Source: Spirodela intermedia (Eukaryota; Streptophyta; Magnoliopsida; Alismatales; Araceae). Taken from it: 64,000 nt of DNA. The translations under genes were made by a program, and so were the position numbers. The stretch is from assembly GCA_902729315.2 (NCBI GenBank), contig LR746272.1, positions 7,776,827-7,840,826 of the forward strand, given 5' to 3'. This document shows positions 23,433 to 44,956 of this stretch, one piece after another (position 1 is the first letter of the stretch; the number at the start of each line of letters is the position of its first letter). The notes beneath the pieces were generated by a model. That model was not told the DNA's origin, made no database searches, and saw nothing but the letters and a program-made list of their open reading frames with translations.

Positions 23433-24204
23433 GAAATAGACTACCCAAAAAAAGAGAGACGTAATCTTTGAAACACTGAGAGCTAAAACTTGAACATCAC
23501 ATTTATGTAAATATAACTTCTTTTTCATAATTCATCAAGACAAGTTGTTCAAATGTCCCTTGCTTCTTAGAGAAAAAATAAAACTATAAAAAAAAATGAA
23601 GTATTTTTTATATTTTATAAAATATTTGAAGATCATATAATTTTATAAACGTTCAAGTTGGTATGATTTGACTAAGATGGGGACAACCCACTTTCAATAA
23701 ACAGTCAAGGCGAAATTTTTAATGAAAACAAGGGGAAGAACTATTCATGGTTAGATGAAGACCCAAGATGTGACATTTAGCGGACTAGAGACGTTCCTGA
23801 GATGCCTCCATGTCTGCCCAAGGAGAGTCTCATCGTCGACCCCGCACCGTAGATCTTCTCTAGTAGTGAGAGAGAGATGAAATTCGACGACGGGAGAGAA
23901 TCCGGGTCTTCAGCTACCTCGCCCTGCCGTAGGGCTTCCCCCCGACGGCGGACTCCTTGCCATCATCCATCACTGTCTCTGATGCAGCAATCTTATCACT
24001 GCCGGACTTCTCTACGTTCATGCGGGTAATAAGGTAGACGCTGGACAGGAGAGGGAAAGGGAGAGAAAGTAGGGGGACTGCAGGGGGAGGGTAGCAGGGT
24101 CGGTGAGGTGTGGTGTAACGGATCGCAACCGACGGACAGACGAGCTCCGGCCAACGCACGGTGGGCATTCACTGGAGTCCAGTGGCTCGGGTTCCTCTCT
24201 CCAA

Positions 24205-24205
24205 A

Positions 24206-24247
<42 letters not shown>
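24205..24247. repeat. (GA)n microsatellite
   Basis: GA repeat of about 43 bases, with one AAAG interruption, in intergenic DNA. Translation of this tract explains the Leu-Ser and Arg-Glu runs in nearby open frames. Confidence 0.95.
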
Positions 24248-24250
<3 letters not shown>

Positions 24251-25284
24251 TAGGGGCATTCGCCGTCTTATTTTCGAAGCATTCCCTCCCCAACGACGGC
24301 GAAAAGGAGGGGATTGGGGGGCGGCGGCGGAGAGAGATCGATGGGGCGACGGCGGGCAGGCTCAATGTTGAGCAAGAAATCGGAGAAGAGACACCGTCGG
24401 AGTTCGGGGTTTGAATCTCGGTAACCCGCGTGAAATGGTAAACCCGAGAAAGGAGTCTGAGGGAATCGCCCGTGATTTTCCATGTCGCATCTGCACCCAA
24501 CAGGCCGCTGTTCGTCCGTCCCCGAACCACCCTTCCCCCCCCCGTCAATCTCTCTCTCTCTCTCTCTCGCTTCACAGGAAAGATGGACCCTTTGCCATGC
24601 TGGGTCTACCAACACTGCAGCGGAGAAACAGAATGAGGGGATGGTGGTGGTGGAAGCTCGAGATCCCACCGCTGCCGGCGTCAGAAGCATAACCAGCGCT
24701 CCATCGGAGGAACCACCGACGCCGGTGGGGCCGATACAAGACAAGATAGATGACTACATCACCTCTCCGGCTTGCCTCCGCCGACGGTCAAAGATCCAAA
24801 AGTGGGCTGTGGATTTGCCTCTCGAGGAGGTCCCCTTGTCAGACTTGCTGAGATTCTCAGAATTCCCTCGGGCTCAAAGATAGTTACTGATACAGTTCTA
24901 TTTATCCCTCGCTCGGGCTCCTGTCTTCCCCCCCCCACACCCGGCCTCCCTAGATTAAGATATATCCAGAGATCCACATCTCGCTTTCGATCATTTTCAC
25001 TTCCTACTTCTGGAAAGCGAGGGCACGGAGCTCCGCCTATGAGCGAGAAAGAGGGCGGCGGCTGCTTAATTTCACACCGGACGAGGAGGGTATACAGCAA
25101 TGACAGAGATCAGCATTTATATACAGTACCATCCCATGGGTGGGAGAAACAGACGACCCCACTGACCGGATTATTGGTACAGACGAGGCAAGAAAGGGGA
25201 AGAAGAAAGCGAGAGTTGAGGAGGAAACTAGTGAGAGAAACTGCGAACGAGTTCCTTGCATCTGAAAATAGGAAGGCTTCCAGT

Positions 25285-26103
25285 TCAGACTCTGAGAAGG
25301 TAGATGCTGAGCTCGGGGCCGCCGTTACCGTCGGGGTTCATCATGTAAAAGGCCTCCGAGTCTCTGGAACCCACCACCCTCTCGAACCTCGCCCTCATGT
25401 ACATGATCCCCCCCTCAGATTCTCCCTCCCCCGCCGGAGCAGGGAGGACGCCGGCGCCCATGGAAACCGGCTCCACCGCGCTCAGAACCTTCAAGTCAGC
25501 GGGTCCACATTCCCGGCGGACGGCGTAGCCGCACTTCTTCCCGTTGCAGAAGGTCCGCCACAGAGGCTCCTCAAGGAGGCGCCTCGAGGCGGCGCCGTGG
25601 GGCTTCTTCTCGCACTCAAGGGCGATGCGGACGAGCCCCGAGGCCATCTCCCGGACGAGGCCGCTGGTTGGCGTGGCGAGCTCGATGAGGAGAACTGGGG
25701 AGGACCTAGGGTTTCCTTGGAAGGCGAAGTGGACGTGGCCGCGCCGCCGGCCATAGAGAGTGCCGGTGACCCGCGTGCCGAGGCCGTTGCCGGCGCCGCC
25801 GCGGTGGAGCCTCCCGCTGGCAATGGCGGACATGAAGGCGGCCCTGAACCTGGACATAGCCACAGCCGCTGCAGCACCTGGGTGCTTCTTCTTCGTGGGG
25901 GCGTTGAAGCTTCCCACGTCGACGGTGTCGCCGGCGGCGGCCGCGAAGCCCTGGGCTTCTTCCTCCTCCTCGCCGTGCTTCTCCTCTTCTGGCCTCGACT
26001 CGGCCTTCCCGCCGGGCCCCGGCTTCTTCGTGATCCACTGGAAGTGTCGCTTGGAGAAGGACACGGACGAGTCGTGGGGAGTCCTCGCCATGATCGTCCT
26101 CAT
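25285..26103 (-). CDS. MIZU-KUSSEI 1-like protein (DUF617)
   Basis: Single-exon gene, 272 residues (268 from the second in-frame ATG at 26091). The first ~100 residues are polar and low in complexity (an acidic GEEEEEAQG stretch, then Ala-rich). The conserved DUF617/MIZ1 domain spans about 104-270. It contains VTGTLYGRRRGHVHFAFQ, SPVLLIELATPTSGLVREM, SGLVRIALECEKKP, LLEEPLWRTFCNGKKCGYA, VSMGAGVLP and the final FYMMNPDGNGGPELSIYLLRV region. In Arabidopsis MIZ1 acts in root hydrotropism and cytosolic calcium signalling near the endoplasmic reticulum; other family members are little studied. This could be any paralogue. Intronless structure and high GC are typical of the family. A large antisense frame covers the locus but is a shadow. 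Confidence 0.92.
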   Translation of the reverse strand: MRTIMARTPHDSSVSFSKRHFQWITKKPGPGGKAESRPEEEKHGEEEEEAQGFAAAAGDTVDVGSFNAPTKKKHPGAAAAVAMSRFRAAFMSAIASGRLHRGGAGNGLGTRVTGTLYGRRRGHVHFAFQGNPRSSPVLLIELATPTSGLVREMASGLVRIALECEKKPHGAASRRLLEEPLWRTFCNGKKCGYAVRRECGPADLKVLSAVEPVSMGAGVLPAPAGEGESEGGIMYMRARFERVVGSRDSEAFYMMNPDGNGGPELSIYLLRV

Positions 26104-26471
26104 CGGAGAGGGCAGCTCCGATTACGCCCAAGAGAGGGATACGAGACAGAATCAGTAAGAGAGAGAGGAGCTTTATGTGAGGGGAGAGTAAAGACAGTGG
26201 AGAGATCGGGGTGGGGGAGGGGATGGGCTGCCTCTTTTTCTTGTTCCTGGTTGGGTGGGGGATAGGAAGGGCGTATAAAAGAGTGATCTTTTTGGCCCAC
26301 GGCGGGTGGCGAGAATGAGAGAGAGAGAGCTCATTTATTCCTTGCTTCTAGTCCTTCTTGTCAGCCGTTCCTGTCGCTGATGTTGGGTTGGGGGGGATCG
26401 CGATGTCGTGTTTTTATTCTGTTGCGGTGTTAGCTACAGGCCTACTGTGGATTGCTGCCAGCGCAATGTAC

Positions 26472-26504
<33 letters not shown>

Positions 26505-27317
26505 GCGAGTCCTGACAAAAGCAGGGGAGATGGCCAGTCCCCGTTCATATACAACGAAAAAGAAACCAAACGAAAGTAGCCGCTCTGGGGCAGGCAGCCC
26601 AGATTCATCAGACCACCCTGTGGAGAAGACGATGGCTAGAAAGAGAGAGATGCAGAGAGAGAGAGAGAGAAAGGAGGAGGAGGGGGGGGGGGTTGCGGGC
26701 CGTCAAAGGTGTTGTCTTTGTGGTGCATGGGGATGTGGGTCGAGATGGTGGGGTTCCAATCAACGCAGGAAAGCGAAAGGATGACCAGAGGAATGCCGGC
26801 TTGACTGCCTCCGCGCGCCCAGTGAAGGCAAGGCAAGGCAACGGCGCCGCAAGCGCCGCCGGGAGACTGGCGGCGGAATCGCCGACAGGCGCAGCGGCAA
26901 GAGATTTGATAGCTTTCAGGGGCCGTCCGGCCTTAAATCTCCGGTGCCCCTCCGGCAAACCGGCGAGGAGCGCCGGCGACGACGAGGTCGGACAGGGCTT
27001 GACGATGACGAGCAGAGAAGGTTGGCGACAGATTTGACCGCCAAAGTCACCGTCAGTTCTGTCTTCCCACTCTTACCTCAAAAGTCATTAAATAATTATT
27101 TTCAAGTATTACACATTTCCAATTATTAACATTTTCGATCTATTTATTACGAGGCCAAAAACATAAACAAATTGTTTATTCAACCAGGACATAAAATCTA
27201 CATTTTAATGAGGATAAGAGAGAGAGAGAGAGACTCCATTCCTTCTTCTTCTTCGGAAGATCACCGAAGGGGAATCGAGAGGAAACCCTAATCGAGCAGG
27301 AGAAGAAATGGGGGAAA
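26104..27317. other. Intergenic region between the MIZ1-like and ICME genes
   Basis: Contains the MIZ1-like leader and promoter, GA tracts at 26471-26499 and about 26642-26670, and a GC-rich block around 26800-27000 with overlapping frames on both strands but no domain. A TATAAAAG at about 26274-26281 faces the plus strand, away from the MIZ1-like gene, and has no recognised gene downstream of it. The end near 27318 should be ICME 3' UTR. Confidence 0.45.
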
Positions 27318-27530
27318 TCAAAAGGGGCTGACCCGGCGAGCGAGCTGCAGCATGAACTCGGGAACCAGGCGCCGCGAGGGGGGAGCGTTGGCGTCCTTGG
27401 CAAGCTCGATTGGGTCGCCGGCGTGGATTATGCTCAGTATATCTCGCAGCAGTTCGTCCTTCCCGCCTCTCAGCGGGTCCTGCACATTCATTCATTCACC
27501 GCCCACCCATCAAAACTGGGCCCAAAAAAA

Positions 27531-27561
<31 letters not shown>

Positions 27562-30500
27562 CCCAGATACAATAGTAGCCCACCTCTGAAGCACATGAGA
27601 GAGAGAGAGAGAGAGAGAGATGTCTGAATGATACGGCTTGCAATCTCTTACCCTGCCTTCTGCTAAGTGTTCTAAATATGGCCCGGCATTGCTTCGGCAT
27701 CAGTTCTATGACGGGTTGCAGAGAGAAGAAGCTAAATTATACTAGAAATTTCTGCGATAGAACCATTTCATCTTTTGAATTTAGTTCAGAAGAGAGGAAC
27801 TGAGGGTTTCCAATGAACATAAAAAATAAAATAAAATAAAAACGAGAAATAGATGCCCGGATTGGGAATTCCGTAAATTCACATTTTAAAAAAGAAATTT
27901 CCATTTTTTAAAGAAAAGTTAGGTCCTTTTTAGCAAGAAAATGTGGAACTCTCCCAAATCCTAATCCTAATCTAGACTTTTCTGGGATGCAATCCGAATG
28001 AACATACCAAGAAAGTGAATTTCTAGATTAGCCCAACCCAATTATTTCTCGTTTGGTACCCTGACTCCAACGCTGCTGTCAAACCCTAAAATATATAAGA
28101 AAAAAAGATAATATTTTGATACCTCAAAGACTTCACAGAATCTGTGCTACCACTATGGCCAAGTTAGCAGGCAAATAACAAATATGTATATATATATATA
28201 TATATATATTTATTACATCTATAGATGATGTTTTTGAGTGCCAATCCCAAGGCTGTCGATGGGCAAGATCATACTACGAAAATAACAAAGCTTTCATAAG
28301 ATGCAGAAGCCAAAGGAAAAGAAAGTCAAACAAACGAAGTATTAGGTGGTCATTTTACCGAATTGGGCGGTAAAAATAAATCGATATTTGTAAATTTCAT
28401 ACAAATATTCCAAGAAGAAATAAATATTCATTTAATCCATTAATCTTTTACCTGAAGAAAAAGGTCAGTATGAGTTTTTCCTTCGTACAAGATTAGGTCA
28501 ACTTCGGCACCAACCCGTAGGAGAGCATCGGCGAACATTTTACTGCAGCAAAAGGACCAAAGGAGTAATGGATCCTGATAACTATGCCCAGCATTTCTTT
28601 GCGAAGGAGCAGTCTCAAGGATTCCCTCAATAAATCATTGAGGAAAGATAAAAGTGGAAGAATCGAAAACATAGGGTACGACAAGCATAATATGTGACCG
28701 ATCAAGTTTGCTTAGTTGACTGTGAAACTCTTCAAGACTTGTTCATTAGCATAGCACAGGAGACTGCGCGTCACAAGAAACTGGCATGAAGCATAACATG
28801 ACGACTAAGAAACCGTGTACCATCTAAGAAGAAAAATAATGTCACTGTAACCAAAGGATATGAGGTTGGTATTGAGAGATACTGAAGAAATATTACATGA
28901 AAAGACCTTGGCCCTATAAAATAATCTGCCGGTCTCCTCTGAGTATAGCATGTATTCAGGAAGCAGAGACACCAATCAATATGAATCATCTACACGAGAT
29001 ACTGCTTACTAAAGAACTGTCATGTAACCTCATCATTTTGGTGTTGATTTCGTGGACACAAAATATTTAAGCAACTTCGTGAAAACAACTTTTTTTTTTG
29101 TGTGTGTGTGCATACGGGACGAAAACAGTCTGCATAGAAATCACAGGCATTGCTAGTTTATTGGACAGTTTTGTTCAAGATAGCCACAGATTTCAGGTTT
29201 TCTACGGTCAACCTGGCATCTGATGGTATGGAGTAGTCTCCTGTCCCATGGAAGAGGATAATGCGGGGCAGAAGATGTACAGCACATCTGACACTTTCGT
29301 GTTGCACTGTGAGTTCAGGGGAAAAGCGTTGCAAGGATTGCTCCCCTTCCATTATTCTGGAATATGGCACATAAAGAACGAAAGTTGTCAATTTTTATGT
29401 ATATCATGATAAGTAAGGAAGAATTGATGAAGAGTACCCGAGGAAGATGGACCTATAGAGGCCACGCCCGTGAAAGTAATCGATCAAATTCAGCATGTTG
29501 TACCTGTCGGAAAGATTTCTCAGACGGACGTGGAAGATTTACGTTCATCAATTCAGTTTCTATGAGGAAATCGTTCATGTCACTTATTACAGATATCAGA
29601 AATTCAATCACGAACTGTTGTGGTGATCACTGACCGTCTGAAAGAAAAAATGAATCATGATGGTCTTCCTATCGGAAAAAAAAGTCTATAGTCATAACCC
29701 GTAGGGTAATTTTTATGATGTAAGATCATTCACATCACCCATGAGCCCTGAATAATCAATCAATCCAATAAAAAATATAAACTGCCTCTTTTTTTACAAT
29801 AAAAAATAAATCGCCGGATTGTTTCACGAGAGTCAAAACTGAGGGCGGGATTTATCATTATTTTTTTCCCAGGAGCATCATTTACATACATTAATAAAAT
29901 CATATATCGCAATATAAGAGGCAAGAAACCGGGTGCAGCCAGCCGCTTCAGAAATTAGATTTTTCTGACCGTCCAATTCGTATAAAACGGTTAATAATCA
30001 CAAGATCAGACATGCATTTATCACTGAACTTACTTCATAACCAAGAAGAATGACAAGTTCTCTGCGAAGAATTCTAGTACAGAAAGGAACAACTTTGTTT
30101 CTGGGCTTCATTAACAATCAGACTCAGAACCTGACTCTTTGATCGCTCGAATGCAATTTGTCACAAGTTATTCTGTGATTGTCAATTATTAACTAAATGG
30201 GTACCCTAGGTGCATAAGAGGAGAAATGTAAACAGACATAAGCATAATAATAATACAAAAGGGTGGACAAGCTCAACAGACGTTATTAACTAATTTTTTG
30301 CGATATCGCTAGCCGTCAAGTGCAAAAGAGAAGTTCTAGGCTGACTCAAAATCATGCTTCTTTTCTTTTATCTGAAACCTTTATCTTAGTCAAACATAAA
30401 CTCTCAACTTGATGAGGTGGCCAAAAATCTAAAATTGCATACACAAAGAAAGAACCGGAAAGTTAAAACAACCTCATAATTTGCTATGAATAACATAGAT

Positions 30501-33500
30501 GCGACAAGAAACAGTCAAAGACATGTTACAGAAGCTATTTTTACAAAGCACAAGAAGGAAGTGGTAGCAACATCAATATGATAAAATAAAGATGAAGAAT
30601 GTACTAACGTTTTCAAGAATGACATGGCAATTACCCGCCAGATATACCCATGTAGGCCTTCAGCTGTGAGACATTCCAATCAGAGTTTTCTCCTTCACCA
30701 CACTCTTTATTTACCTGCTCTAGTAGGGCACAAGCAGCAATATGGGACCCAGCTGATTGTCCAATTAGGAAAACTCTACAATATATAACAGAAAAAGACA
30801 TACAGCATTAAGCATGCCTATTGACATCCAAAAAATTCGTAAGGTAGAAGGTTACGCACCGGTTTGGGTCACCTCCATAGTTAGCAATATTGTTACATAC
30901 AAACGAGATTCCTTGAGATGCATCTTGCACCATATCACCGATGGTTCCCTGAGGAAAGTTTCTGCAATTGTAATAAATGCTAGTCAAGATAGTGTACCAT
31001 TGCACGCGTCAAGTTAGATACATCACATTGAAGAGAGAACCTGTAGTCAATACAAGCTACTATGATGTCCCTTTCTGCCAGATGCTTTCCCAGAAGTGAA
31101 CCCCATGCTTTATACCTGAAGAGGAGAAAATTCTCATAAATAAGGAAAAAATAAAATAAATCACATCCAGAGATTAGGGAGATTATCAAAATTTAGATCT
31201 CTCAAGACGTCCCATTTTACAACACTCATTCACGATTTTGTTTTACTATATGTTAACTCACCCTATTATCCATGCTCCACCAGTAACAAAAGCCACAACT
31301 GGCTTTGGCCCATCAGTATTTCTTGGTAAATGGAGATCCAACCTGACGTAACAATTTGAATCACTGGTTAGTCAGGTGACATAAATTGGAATATATGGTT
31401 GCAGTACAACCCTAATTTTTAACTATTTCAGAGTTCTCAATTTGTATACCTGTTTCGAGCTTGTTCCCCATAAATTATGCTTCGTCGTACCTGAGTTGAG
31501 AAGAAATAGTAGTAGCCAACTGCAAGGAAAAAATGATCACCAGAAAATAAAAGAAGTCTGGACTTTCTTGTTAAGATAGGGAAACACCCAGAATCGGTGG
31601 AGTTGCAAAAAAAGATAAGAAAACGTTTAAGTTGCAACTGTGAACTGAAATTGTATAAACATGAAATGGGTTTACTATAAAACCAGTATTACAACTAACC
31701 ATACTAAACATTCTCCTACAACAATGATGCACATCCAAGATATACATTTTCTAAACGAAAACAACAAATACACCCACCCTGTAAAAATCCTGGCATTAGC
31801 AGTATTGCATAGCAAGTGAGTGCGAGAAACTTCGTCATCCATCTGTAGCCTATCCTGAATAAAGGGAAGTGATCAAAAGGCGGATCAAATCTACAATACA
31901 GACAAATTGCACTGAATAAAGTCGCTGAAAAAACGTTTCACGTTTAAGTTCTACATTTCAACAAACTTATCAAAGTGAAATTACAGATATGAACTATAGG
32001 ATCATGAATAAAAATTACGTATGAAAGAATGATGGCATTGAAATAAAGCTCAAGTTTCCCTTTGTCCACAATTCTTAGACTATATTTTACTACATGAACC
32101 CGTCAGAATCATGCGAGAAAAGAGTTCGTCCAGTAAGAGGGGCGAGAAAAGAGCTCGTCCACCGAATGTCAGCCAATATGTAATATAGTCATGGATCAAA
32201 TATTAAAGGTCCACTCAATCATCACTCACATAATCAAATAATTTTTAGGATAAATATATGAAACATCAAACTTAAGGAACCTCCACCAGGATTATGCAAA
32301 TTTGCAAAATACCTTTGTTAATGCAGGGTCGTATGACACTAAAGAAGATAAAGTAAATTGGGTGCAATCATAGTGATCCATTTTGTTCACGCACCATATA
32401 AGGAAATAAGCGATATTGTACATATATTATGAGACATAAGGAAAGGGAACTTGTCTCTGGTTTTTAATAGCTAATCAAACTGAACTTCTGTCAAGGAAAA
32501 ACATCATTTGGCGAAAAAAAAAAGAGAAATTTACATTGATAAATATTTACCAATGATACACATATCTTAAAAGAGAGGAATCTGAACTATATGAAGGGAA
32601 AAATGATAGAAAATATTAGAGCCCTGCTGGTAACAAGAATCTGCCAACACTCTCTAATTTTCAAGGTTCATCAGAAAACTAAATCCAAAAATTTGTGGAG
32701 CAGCTCGCATCAATTTACGTAAGTGTAACATTACCATTTGTTCAGATGGTTCGAATTCAATGCTTCTAAAAGTTACATAAAAGCCTTCCAACTAACTCTA
32801 AAATAGTCAAAAAAGAATTTGTGCATGTTATCCCAAAAGTGTGTGCTCCACTGTCCCAAAATGAAAGGGAAAACCTCAACAAGCTAGTTCTAAAACAAAA
32901 AATACTGTCCCAAATGACATTAAAGCCTAGGTAACTCAGCTGCAAAGACAAGGAAAAAGCTTGCACCTTTCCTTAGCAGATCCAGAGAAATATCTACAAC
33001 CAATACATGTTAAAATCGAAAAAGAATCAAATGCGTTTTTCAATTTGGACCTTTTAATACTAGGGGGACTACAATAGGTTCTAGCGGTTATAAATATTTC
33101 TGTCACCCAGCACTATTCGAAGGTTGGCCATTTTCTTTTGAATGGAACTGGTTCATAATTTTTCTTTAATCTATCAGATGATAATGATGCTGCATAAATT
33201 TAAAAAGTTACAACGAGTTACACGGCCCGATTCACCAGGAAAAAAGTGAAATAAAAAAGGCCGTTATAGTCCAATGCTCAGTCGGCACAACGAATACCAG
33301 TGTACGCAGAACAAATTATACACCATCAACACTCGCATATATCCCCTCGCCAACTACGTAGCACAAAATAGAGGGACATAAATGATCGAGCAATCACTAA
33401 AAAAAGTGTCATTAGAAAACTCTTACCCTTTTTTCACGATGGATCTACAGTCTAAAAAGCACATTACGTGGCGAAGTGTCATTGAATCATAGAGTAAACT

Positions 33501-33972
33501 GATGTCATACCCAGTGCATCGGCAGCTGGACAATCTTCGCAGCAAAAGAGACGTTTACAGGGAAATTGTACGGAGGATAACAAAACCAGGATGAGAACCA
33601 GGCGGCGAGGATACATAGGAGAGGACTCAGGAATTACCCTAGGTACCGGAGAAGCGTCAGAGTAAGGCGGGTGACCAGGTATGTCTCGGCAGCCGCGTGC
33701 CCCACCTCGCGGCGAAATGACGCACCCCGAGAGGGAGAAGCAGGCAGCGAAGAGAGCGGATTGGAGAACGGCAACGACACGCGATGCAGAGACGCCTCGC
33801 TCGCCGTCCTCCGCCTCCTCTTCTGAGATGCTCCTCCGCCCCCACCGACGCTGACGGAAGACGGAGACCTGAGGAGGAACGGTGCATCTACGCTCCCATC
33901 CTCGGCCGAGGACGACACCGCCATCTCCTCCTCCGCCGCGTACCCCGCCGTCGCGGCAAGCTCCGATCCCAT
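27318..33972 (-). CDS. ICME: Isoprenylcysteine alpha-carbonyl methylesterase (ICME)
   Basis: Alpha/beta hydrolase that removes the methyl ester from C-terminal isoprenylcysteine of prenylated proteins, known to affect ABA signalling and located in endomembranes. Eleven exons: 33972-33638, 31854-31778, 31519-31450, 31342-31262, 31115-31041, 30961-30860, 30775-30635, 29503-29438, 29356-29213, 28542-28452, 27479-27318, predicted 447 residues, every phase closing. Residues 1-90 are Ser/Arg-rich. A hydrophobic segment ([17 protein letters not shown]) suggests membrane anchoring. VTGGAWIIG supplies the oxyanion-hole region. The catalytic triad is most likely Ser254 (GQSAGS), Asp356 ([10 protein letters not shown]) and His388 (EGKTHTDLF). 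Intron 1 is long (1.8 kb). Intron 10 contains an (AT)n and a long poly-A/T tract. Confidence 0.95.
27528..27560. repeat. Poly-A/T tract in the last ICME intron
   Basis: A nearly pure A run of more than 30 bases on the plus strand (T run on the coding strand) ends about 50 bases upstream of the acceptor of ICME exon 11. Homopolymer length may be unreliable in the assembly. Confidence 0.9.
28185..28210. repeat. (AT)n microsatellite in ICME intron 10
   Basis: Alternating AT/TA of about 25 bases inside the intron between ICME exons 10 and 11. Confidence 0.9.
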
Positions 33973-35481
33973 GGTGACCAGCGAGCGGCGGCGAGGAGGA
34001 GGGCCGCCTCGAGGGACCTGGAAAGCCGGAGAAATGGGCCTCGGCTCCTGGGAACGAGCGGGTGGCAGTTTGTTCGTTTCTTCTCGCAGTTCCGTGTGCT
34101 TCTTCTGAGACGTTGCGTGCCGTTCTCTTGGCAACGTATAGCTGACGTGTTGCGCTTACCGTGAGATGGTCAATTATTTTGGGCCTACTTATCTTGAAGA
34201 AAAAAATCCTTCGCAATAATGTCTCCGAATTTTCCTGGCGTATTATTATTTTCATTAATCCTTAAAAAAAGCGGGCCCGCATACTATTCGTTCATTCAGA
34301 AATTCATACCACTCCATGCTGATTAAATTATTTATTTTTTTAAAAAATAGATTTCCCATTTTTCCTAGAAATAAATAAAAATAATAAAGAAAAAAATAAT
34401 TCGCAATAATTTCCTCCAGATTTCCTGCCATAGTATTGCTCTCATAAAAACAGAAAAAAACAAAGTTCAGGCCTACATAATCTTTCTTCACTCGGAAATT
34501 CCTAAGTAATCCCACTCCATCAAGATTAAATTATTTTATTTTTTAAAAAAATATATCTTTCCCATTTCTCCTGGAAACAAGTAAAATTCATAAAGAAAAA
34601 AAATATTTCGCAATAATTTCCTCCAGATTTCCTGCCACATTTTTGTTCTCATAATGTCAGAAAAAAACAGAATTCAGGGCTATCTAATCTTTCCTCATTC
34701 GGAAATTCCTCAGAAATCCACTCCATCCAGATTGAATTATTTAATATTTTTATTTATTCGCATATTAGCTTCTATTTTCTTTCGATGATCAAACCGTTGA
34801 CATTTTGAGTAAACAATCAGGCCGGAAATACCCGTAGATAAAACTAAATAAAAATAAAAATCAAGGATTTAATTTCGGACAAGCAAAATAGAGGTGGGCT
34901 GTTTCTGGAGAAAGAGGACTCTTAGATTCAACCAATGAGGGGCAGCGGCGGCGGCGGGGGAGAATTAAATAAGCATCAGCAGTGTTTTACATATATACAC
35001 GCCGAGGGGGGGTTGCACGGCCACAACAGCTTACAGAGAGAGCAGGTTCACGTATGAGCAACACCTTGGAAGTAGCTATGGTCCTTCTTTCAACAGCAGG
35101 ATTGAAGGGGGGAGGGGGTGGGGAGAAGAAGAGGAGGGTTGACCATACCTCCCAACTAGATCTTCTCTTTGTCGGCGAGCCCTTGCCACCGGGTGCTTCT
35201 GGGCAATCAGAATGAGGCTACAGAGACGAAAGAAAGACGGTGGGTGGCTCGTCAGAAAGATGGCCTCTGTTCATATTTATGGTCAGCCCATGAGTCAGAA
35301 AGATAGTCAACCCCTGGCTCAGTCTCTCTCCTTTGCCAATTTTTTTTTTCTAATTCTTATTTTTCGTCTGCCCAGGTTTGACATCCAAGTCTGGGTCAAC
35401 CCCGCCGGATGGAAAAAAAGATAGCTAATTTCTCTGGTGAATGGAGTGATGTAATCACCTCTGCTTTGGGGATGCTCCGTG
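33973..35481. other. Intergenic region: ICME promoter and SIN3 3' flank
   Basis: Between the ICME start codon and the SIN3 stop codon, both on the minus strand. The first 240 bases are GC-rich ICME leader. Then follow three AT-rich tandem repeat copies (34211-34745, listed separately) and a GA/G-rich stretch to 35200. The part near 35481 should be SIN3 3' UTR. No gene is evident. Confidence 0.55.
34211..34745. repeat. Three diverged tandem copies of a ~190-207-base AT-rich unit
   Basis: Units begin with tcgcaataat at 34211, 34401 and 34608. Each contains a tttcctgg/tttcctgcc block, a ttcattcagaaattc-type block, a cactccat block and an attaaattattt-type block in the same order. Spacing is 190 and then 207 bases. 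The array lies 240-770 bases upstream of the ICME start codon. Confidence 0.85.
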
Positions 35482-44515
<9,034 letters not shown>

Positions 44516-44946
44516 TTCCTCATACACGCCCTCGCAGGCCGGGAACCAACCGACCAAAACGAAGAATACTCCTCCCCCCACCCCCCGGCCGCTCACCGGT
44601 AACCAACACCACCACTACCAGAGCCGATCACGGCTGTCCAGGGCCACCACACCCCCCGTCTCCCGCTCCTCGAGCGGATCTACAGCCACCAGAAAATTCT
44701 CACCGATTGCGTGAAGAGGGAGAAACAACAGCCCCCCACGGAACGACAGAAGAAAGATAGCGCCGCCGAGTGGATACGAATCGCCGCGCCGTCACCTTCT
44801 CCTCCTTCCCCAACGCCTATCTGGACTTCGAGCTCTGGAGGGAAAGCCAAGGAGGAAGAAGAAGAAGAGGCAAGGAGGGACGATGCGAGCGGAGAAGCGA
44901 GAAGAAGAGCCCTCTAACATCAAAGAAATCGAGACCCGGAGATCGA

Positions 44947-44956
44947 CCTTTATATA
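44947..44956 (-). promoter_or_regulatory. Putative TATA box of the SIN3-like gene
   Basis: The minus strand reads GGTATATAAAGG, a near-consensus TATA box, about 435 bases upstream of the ATG at 44515. This implies a 5' leader of about 400 bases, within which a GA/CT-rich segment falls. Confidence 0.5.

Larger units (their letters stand above)
19170..25284. other. Long intergenic region, no convincing gene (6.1 kb)
   Basis: From 19170 the LRR 3' UTR leads into AT-rich DNA to about 20100. GC-richer sequence with many broken frames follows to about 22900. It includes an imperfect direct repeat (21383-21500 and 21541-21650), CT tracts at 21918-21955 and 22759-22790, a 42-base tandem repeat at 23335-23432 and a GA tract at 24205-24247. 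Open frames at 24018-24575 (minus) and 24482-24883 (plus) overlap each other; their N-terminal parts are translated microsatellite (Leu-Ser or Arg-Glu runs). The plus frame's last 80 codons look less repetitive (DKIDDYITSPACLRRR) but match nothing I know. The end next to 25285 should hold the MIZ1-like 3' UTR. Confidence 0.5.

Noticed and set aside
23162-23528. Short frames containing a repeated 14-residue peptide
   Set aside because: The peptide repeat is a by-product of the 42-base tandem DNA repeat, not evidence of a protein.
24018-24883. Overlapping frames on both strands between the LRR and MIZ1-like genes
   Set aside because: Much of the translation is microsatellite (Leu-Ser or Arg-Glu runs); the remaining parts match nothing I recognise.
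24772-26265. 497-codon plus-strand open frame
   Set aside because: Antisense to the MIZ1-like gene and its flank. The high GC of that gene suppresses stops on the opposite strand, and the product has no domain.
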